A stretch of 9,241 nt of DNA. It comes from an uncultured Clostridia bacterium (GTDB lineage: Bacteria > Bacillota > Clostridia > TANB77 > CAG-508). Where the stretch lies: positions 1-9,241 of the forward strand of contig CARPYP010000012.1 of NCBI GenBank assembly GCA_949045875.1. The letters run 5' to 3'. Shown piece after piece: positions 6,621-9,241 of the stretch. The translations under genes and the position numbers were made by a program. Within the stretch, counting starts at the first letter, position 1; each line of letters begins with the position of its first letter. The notes beneath the pieces were generated by a model. The model was not told the DNA's origin and searched no databases. It was given only the letters and a program-made list of their open reading frames with translations.

Positions 6621-6811
6621 CATTACATTCTGAAACTTAAATTGGTAAAAGAAAAGATGGAAAATCCATAATTTTTTCATTTTTAACGATAATTATAACT
6701 TAACTCCATACTCCTATTATAGTAAAAGATTTTCTACAAATATGGAATTTTATAGTATTTTATGGTATATTGTATGTAATAATTAAAATATATAAAAATT
6801 GGAGGATTTTT

Positions 6812-7600
6812 ATGAATATTAAACCAATGAAAATACTAATTATTGAAGATGATGTTAATGCTTGCAATGATTTTATCAATTGTATTAACTCTAGGGATGA
6901 CATCACTCTAATTGGTATAACTGATTCTGATATTGAAGCTTTAAAATATGTAAGGCTTCGCCATCCAGAAGGTATAATTCTGGATATTGAACTAAATAAA
7001 AGTACTTCTGGTAATGCAGATTCTTTGGAGTTTTTTAATGAACTCAAAAAACTAAATCTTAATTACACTCCTGTAATCATTGTTACTACTCATATATACT
7101 CTGAAAGGACTTATGAACTTCTACATAGAAATGGTGCTGATATTATTCTGTATAAAAATCATCCTAAATATTCTTGTAATCATGTATTAAATAAATTCAT
7201 CGCTTTGAGAAATACCTCAGCTTTAAATTCTGTAACTTCTCTCCAAGAAAATCTAATAGAAACTGAAGATAAACTTTCTAAACTTATATATTACGAACTT
7301 GATTTAATAGGCATTACACCCAAATTAAAAGGCAGAAAATATGCTCATGATGCTATATTATATTTAATTCAAAATAGCAAAAGTAATATTAATGTCATTC
7401 AACATTTAACTAAAATTTATAAAAAGTCTAATAATACAATAACAAATGGTATACAAAATGCAATTATTCATGCTTGGAGAGTATCACCTATTGAAGATTT
7501 ATCAACACATTATACTGCTAAAGTAAATTATGAAACAGGTGTGCCCACTCCAATGGAATTTATTTACTATTATGTAGAAAAAATTAAAAAGCTTATATAA
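6812..7600 (+). CDS. Response regulator with Spo0A-like C-terminal DNA-binding domain
   Basis: A 262-residue two-domain response regulator. The receiver (about 5-125) has all key residues: the acidic pair D13/D14 in LIIEDD, phosphoacceptor D58 in IILDIE, T92/T93 in VTTH and K115 in ILYK, so it should be phosphorylatable. After a linker (135-155), residues 156-262 match the Spo0A C-terminal domain: ITPKLKGRKYAHDAI, KIYKKSNN, NAIIHAW and ETGVPTPMEFIYYYVEKIK align with the corresponding Spo0A blocks. The HTH turn is about three residues shorter and the Spo0A SRVERAIRHAI recognition helix reads NTITNGIQNAI, without its arginines. This suggests altered DNA specificity and a paralogue, not Spo0A itself. 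The start is ATG 6812 with GGAGG at 6801-6805; an upstream in-frame ATG (6770) lacks such a site. No kinase gene is adjacent. Confidence 0.85.
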   Translation: MNIKPMKILIIEDDVNACNDFINCINSRDDITLIGITDSDIEALKYVRLRHPEGIILDIELNKSTSGNADSLEFFNELKKLNLNYTPVIIVTTHIYSERTYELLHRNGADIILYKNHPKYSCNHVLNKFIALRNTSALNSVTSLQENLIETEDKLSKLIYYELDLIGITPKLKGRKYAHDAILYLIQNSKSNINVIQHLTKIYKKSNNTITNGIQNAIIHAWRVSPIEDLSTHYTAKVNYETGVPTPMEFIYYYVEKIKKLI

Positions 7601-7627
7601 TTTTAACTTACATTTCAAATATAATTA

Positions 7628-7660
7628 ATAAAAGTGGCTTCGCCACTTTTATTTTACCTA
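7628..7660 (+). terminator. Intrinsic terminator of the Spo0A-like regulator gene
   Basis: ATAAAAGTGGC (7628-7638) and GCCACTTTTAT (7642-7652) form an 11-bp perfect stem with a TTC loop, followed by TTTT. It lies 27 bases after the regulator stop codon and probably makes that gene a monocistronic unit. Confidence 0.9.
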
Positions 7661-7712
7661 TTTACGTCTCTCAATGTAAATGAGAAAATCTTAAATTATA
7701 TCCTATTATATG

Positions 7713-7770
7713 AAAACTAGATTAACATTGTCTAAATTTAATTATTAGAACAATGCTAATCTAGTTTTTT
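7713..7770. terminator. Second long hairpin with T run (terminator or mobile-element relic)
   Basis: AAAACTAGATTA (7713-7724) pairs with TAATCTAGTTTT (7757-7768). After one A-C mismatch, CATTGT (7726-7731) pairs with ACAATG (7750-7755), and CTAA/TTAG can add four pairs past one bulged base. Six T follow the stem on the plus strand and TTTT on the minus strand, so it could terminate in both directions. With the terminator at 7628 it insulates the region downstream. Its length is more than a terminator needs, so a miniature inverted-repeat relic is an alternative. Confidence 0.65.
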
Positions 7771-7776
7771 CTATTA

Positions 7777-7793
7777 TTCGTCATTTTTCGACA
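7777..7793 (-). promoter_or_regulatory. Tandem Spo0A-box-like sites
   Basis: The top strand reads TTCGTCA (7777-7783), three bases, then TTCGACA (7787-7793). On the minus strand these are TGTCGAA, the exact Spo0A box core, followed by TGACGAA, one mismatch. The 10-bp phasing equals the known tandem arrangement bound by a Spo0A dimer. It lies about 240 bases upstream of the small peptide gene and 180 bases downstream of the Spo0A-like regulator. Which regulator would bind is open, because the neighbouring regulator has a changed recognition helix. Confidence 0.5.
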
Positions 7794-7848
7794 TATTTTT
7801 CCACCATTAAATACCAATTTTTCTGACAGTATAAATGATATTTTCTTA

Positions 7849-7878
7849 TTGTATTGTGTGAAAATCGACTGTTATATA
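7849..7878 (+). promoter_or_regulatory. Weak candidate sigma-A promoter for the small peptide gene
   Basis: TTGTAT (7849-7854) is followed after 18 bases by TATATA (7873-7878), which would give a leader of about 150 bases before the peptide gene. A second -10-like TATTAT (7972-7977) with no good -35 lies closer to the gene. Neither is convincing alone in such AT-rich sequence. Confidence 0.3.
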
Positions 7879-7986
7879 GTTTTTCAAATTACTATTACTT
7901 ATGGATTTTAGAATTTTATCATTTTTTATATGTATTCTTGTCCCAAACTTTTTTTAAGTTAAGCTTACATATATTATTCTAAATCC

Positions 7987-8005
7987 TTACACAAACTTTA
8001 CACAA
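7987..8005 (+). repeat. TTACACAA direct repeat just upstream of the peptide ribosome binding site
   Basis: TTACACAA occurs at 7987-7994 and 7998-8005, an 11-bp period close to one helical turn, 16 bases before the ribosome binding site. This is the layout of an operator half-site pair, but could also be an RNA-level or chance repeat. Confidence 0.35.
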
Positions 8006-8017
8006 TAACTTCATGGG

Positions 8018-8030
8018 AGAAAGGAGGTGA
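8018..8030 (+). promoter_or_regulatory. Exceptionally complete ribosome binding site of the peptide gene
   Basis: AGAAAGGAGGTGA is complementary over 13 bases to the 3' end of Firmicute 16S rRNA. GGAGG ends nine bases before ATG 8037, which is optimal spacing. It is the strongest site in the window and is the main reason to accept the very short frame as a gene. Confidence 0.85.
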
Positions 8031-8036
8031 ATTTAA

Positions 8037-8084
8037 ATGACACTATTAGAAGAATTACTAAGATGGATTAACCGTTGGAGTTAG
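8037..8084 (+). CDS. 15-residue amphipathic Trp-containing peptide, function unknown
   Basis: A 15-codon gene encoding MTLLEELLRWINRWS. No family is recognised. The peptide can form an amphipathic helix: L3, L4, L7, L8, I11 and W14 fall on one face and E5, E6, R9, N12 and R13 on the other, with E5-R9 spaced for a salt bridge. It has no cysteine, no signal peptide and no AgrD-type features. Support comes from a ribosome binding site fully complementary to the 16S tail at optimal distance, and from a 14-bp hairpin starting 12 bases after the stop, which define a complete tiny transcription unit. The position between a Spo0A-like regulator and a membrane protein suggests a signalling peptide. 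A membrane-active peptide or an attenuation leader (two Trp codons) are alternatives. Confidence 0.65.
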   Translation: MTLLEELLRWINRWS

Positions 8085-8095
8085 TAAATTCCTTA

Positions 8096-8135
8096 AAGAG
8101 AGTTTCCTATAAATAGGAAACTCTCTTATTTATAT
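8096..8135 (+). terminator. Terminator hairpin after the peptide gene
   Basis: AAGAGAGTTTCCTA (8096-8109) and TAGGAAACTCTCTT (8114-8127) form a perfect 14-bp stem with a four-base TAAA loop, followed by ATTTATAT. The T run is imperfect but the stem is the most stable in this part of the window. It ends the small transcription unit. Confidence 0.8.
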
Positions 8136-8175
8136 TAATAAAATCTGATTGTATTATAAAGAATTTAAAAAAACG

Positions 8176-8228
8176 ATGTAGGGGCACCGTTTGCGGGAAT
8201 ACCCTTTAGACATGACACCACTGTGCCC
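8176..8228 (+). repeat. Left 53-bp inverted repeat (REP-like) of the RAYT element
   Basis: Begins ATGTAGGGGCACCG and ends CCACTGTGCCC. It matches the reverse complement of 8691-8743 except at three positions. It contains the GTAG tetranucleotide (8178-8181) and self-complementary segments (GGGCAC/GTGCCC). The transposase stop codon lies 13 bases inside it. Confidence 0.9.
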
Positions 8229-8240
8229 TATAAACAATTT

Positions 8241-8675
8241 CTATTTCCTATTCCATTCTACAGGATTGTTAATTATGTAATCACATATCGTAAAATATTC
8301 TTTTTCATTCCTAATAATATGCTCATAATAATTACGTTGCCAGTATACTTTTGCTTTTGAAGAAACTCGCCCTTTAAAATATCTTATAATATTTCCTATT
8401 CTAATATCGTTACCTTTTTTTATCTCTAATAATATATGTATATGATTTGGCATTATTTGATAAAGATTTATTATAACATTTCTAAATTTCTTTTGCATAT
8501 TTGTCAACTCTTTTTCTACTATTTTTCCTGTATGGTTTAATATCATTATATTTTCTATTATTTCTCCTAGCAAACATTCTCTGCCTTGGATACATATTGT
8601 TACAAAATAAATCCCTTCTTTTGTATAATCCCATTTTTTTAATCTAATCGAACATCTTTTATAATAAAATGGCAT
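8241..8675 (-). CDS. REP-associated tyrosine transposase (Y1/HUH family, RAYT)
   Basis: A single-strand DNA transposase of the IS200-like Y1 superfamily, the kind associated with REP/REPIN sequences. It has 144 residues. Family features are the N-terminal SIRLKKWDYTKEGIYFVTI (9-27, split motif with YFVT), the HUH metal-binding MPNHIHILLE with H78 and H80, YWQRNYYEHIIRNE (111-124) and DYIINNP (132-138), in which Y133 is the probable nucleophile by analogy with IS200 TnpA. All catalytic residues appear present and the frame is intact. The start is ATG 8675-8673 with AAAGGAG five bases upstream; an in-frame GTG (8696) lies inside the inverted repeat and is rejected. A promoter is not obvious. 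Flanking REP-like inverted repeats make it a self-contained unit. Confidence 0.9.
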   Translation of the reverse strand: MPFYYKRCSIRLKKWDYTKEGIYFVTICIQGRECLLGEIIENIMILNHTGKIVEKELTNMQKKFRNVIINLYQIMPNHIHILLEIKKGNDIRIGNIIRYFKGRVSSKAKVYWQRNYYEHIIRNEKEYFTICDYIINNPVEWNRK

Positions 8676-8690
8676 ATTTCTCCTTTCCCT

Positions 8691-8743
8691 GGGCACAGTG
8701 GTGTCACGTCTAACGGGTATTCCCTCAAACGGTGCCCCTACAT
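8691..8743 (-). repeat. Right 53-bp inverted repeat (REP-like) of the RAYT element
   Basis: Partner of 8176-8228, in opposite orientation, with three mismatches. Its inner end abuts the transposase ribosome binding site (8679-8690 on the minus strand), so element boundary and gene leader are contiguous. Confidence 0.9.
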
Positions 8744-8973
8744 TTCTCTACAATTTTTAATGTTACTTTTATATCGAAATTTATAGGCGAATTGCCTAAA
8801 GATTAAAATTAATTGACTTAAATATGTATATATAATAGCACCTTTATTAAACTTTGTAAATATCTTTTATTATTTCTAATGGATTTGATTTATTTTCATA
8901 AGTAATTTTATTTCAAATGATTGATTATATATTTTTCATAATATATAATAGTTTATTATGAGAGGTGATTACT
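8744..8973. other. AT-rich gap between RAYT element and membrane protein gene
   Basis: 230 bases, very AT-rich, no credible gene. It contains TTGACT (8813-8818) and TATAAT (8831-8836), but only 12 bases apart, too close for a sigma-A promoter. It also has a small TAGGC/GCCTA hairpin (8784-8798) and a one-mismatch Spo0A-box-like TATCGAA (8772-8778), which is expected by chance in such sequence. Confidence 0.4.
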
Positions 8974-9241
8974 TTGGCAAACTTAATTCCAATTACACTT
9001 ATAAATTTATATGATATTGATACTGTAATATATATTATAAAAATGTTTCTTATGGGTTTATGTACTTATTATACCTTTACACATGTACTAAACTTAAATT
9101 CAAGTTTCAACCTTAAATCTATAAATGTTATTCCAATAACATTTATTATTGCATTTATTCACACAATACTAAAATCAGATTATCATCCTACTAGTATTAT
9201 ATTCTTTATTCTGTCATTAAGCATTTTGCATTCTTTTATTA
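8974..9241 (+). CDS. N-terminus of a multi-spanning membrane protein (cut by window edge), possibly a sensor kinase
   Basis: An open frame to the window end, 89 codons visible. It starts at TTG 8974 with AGAGGTGA (8961-8968) at good distance. The sequence begins MANLIPITLINLYDIDTV and continues as three hydrophobic stretches (about 19-37, 53-67 and 74-89) separated by short polar loops, which predicts several membrane helices with no signal peptide cleavage site. No catalytic domain is inside the window. The pattern resembles the N-terminal membrane region of AgrC-like GHKL histidine kinases found next to peptide and response regulator genes, but this is an inference from layout and hydrophobicity only; a transporter or an AgrB-like protein is possible. 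Confidence 0.6.
   Translation, partial: MANLIPITLINLYDIDTVIYIIKMFLMGLCTYYTFTHVLNLNSSFNLKSINVIPITFIIAFIHTILKSDYHPTSIIFFILSLSILHSFI

Larger units (their letters stand above)
8176..8743. mobile_element. RAYT (REP-associated Y1 transposase) element with 53-bp inverted ends
   Basis: A 568-base unit bounded by 53-bp inverted repeats, 8176-8228 and 8691-8743, identical at 50 of 53 positions. The enclosed minus-strand gene codes a Y1/REP-type transposase. Each end starts ATGTAGGGG, containing GTAG next to a hairpin-forming sequence, as in REP sequences recognised by RAYTs. Inside each repeat, GGGCAC/GTGCCC and GGG-TATT-CCC can fold. No clear target-site duplication is visible. It lies between the peptide gene's terminator and the next plus-strand gene. 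Confidence 0.85.

Noticed and set aside
6760..7047. Minus-strand open frame over the response regulator receiver
   Set aside because: Antisense shadow of conserved receiver motifs, with no supporting signals.
8037..8084. AgrD-type cyclic autoinducer precursor
   Set aside because: Too short, lacks the Cys/Ser macrocycle context, the N-terminal amphipathic leader and the acidic C-terminal tail, and no AgrB gene is visible.
8037..8127. Trp attenuator (leader peptide with two Trp codons and terminator)
   Set aside because: The Trp codons are not adjacent, no competing antiterminator pairing is visible, and no amino-acid biosynthesis gene follows. Kept only as an alternative.
8813..8836. TTGACT and TATAAT as a promoter for the membrane protein gene
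   Set aside because: The spacer is only 12 bases; sigma-A promoters need about 16-18.
1..9241. CRISPR arrays, tRNA or rRNA genes, known riboswitches
   Set aside because: No regularly spaced repeats, no cloverleaf-like or rRNA-like sequence, and no recognisable riboswitch core on either strand.

Overview
The window is AT-rich, uses strong AGGAGG-type ribosome binding sites and carries a Spo0A-family regulator together with a four-subunit pyruvate:ferredoxin oxidoreductase. This points to an anaerobic low-GC Firmicute, most likely a member of the Clostridia. Nothing in the window fixes genus or species.

Left part, minus strand (1-2993): a probable operon reading leftward from a good sigma-A promoter at 2965-2993, in the order minD, minE, rodA, dus (the last cut by the window edge). 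It joins division-site placement (MinDE), elongation peptidoglycan synthesis (RodA) and tRNA dihydrouridine modification. MinE carries an unusual Lys/Glu-rich tail of about 58 residues, and no minC sits next to minD.

Middle part, plus strand (3108-6528): a divergent sigma-A promoter drives porC-porD-porA-porB (gamma, delta, alpha, beta), closed by a strong intrinsic terminator. Together the subunits form a CoA-dependent 2-oxoacid (probably pyruvate) oxidoreductase that reduces ferredoxin. Spacing is tight except for a 275-base gap between porD and porA. That gap holds a diverged copy of the last 36 bases of porD, two hairpins and a less AT-rich structured stretch that looks like inserted or dispersed material.

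Right part, plus strand (6577-9241): an accessory, regulation-like region. It starts with a response regulator with a complete receiver and a Spo0A-type C-terminal DNA-binding domain whose recognition helix has diverged. Next come two successive terminator-like hairpins, then a 270-base control region with a tandem pair of Spo0A-box-like sites and a TTACACAA direct repeat. This leads to a 15-codon gene (MTLLEELLRWINRWS) with a ribosome binding site perfectly complementary to the 16S rRNA tail, followed at once by a 14-bp terminator stem. A REP-associated (RAYT/Y1) transposase gene on the minus strand, bracketed by 53-bp inverted repeats, lies beyond it. The window ends in the start of a multi-spanning membrane protein.

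The most interesting possibility is that the Spo0A-like regulator, the tiny amphipathic peptide and the truncated membrane protein form a peptide signalling module interrupted by a RAYT element. This is inference. What the sequence shows directly is the small gene's unusually strong translation and termination signals and the phased 0A-like boxes upstream of it.
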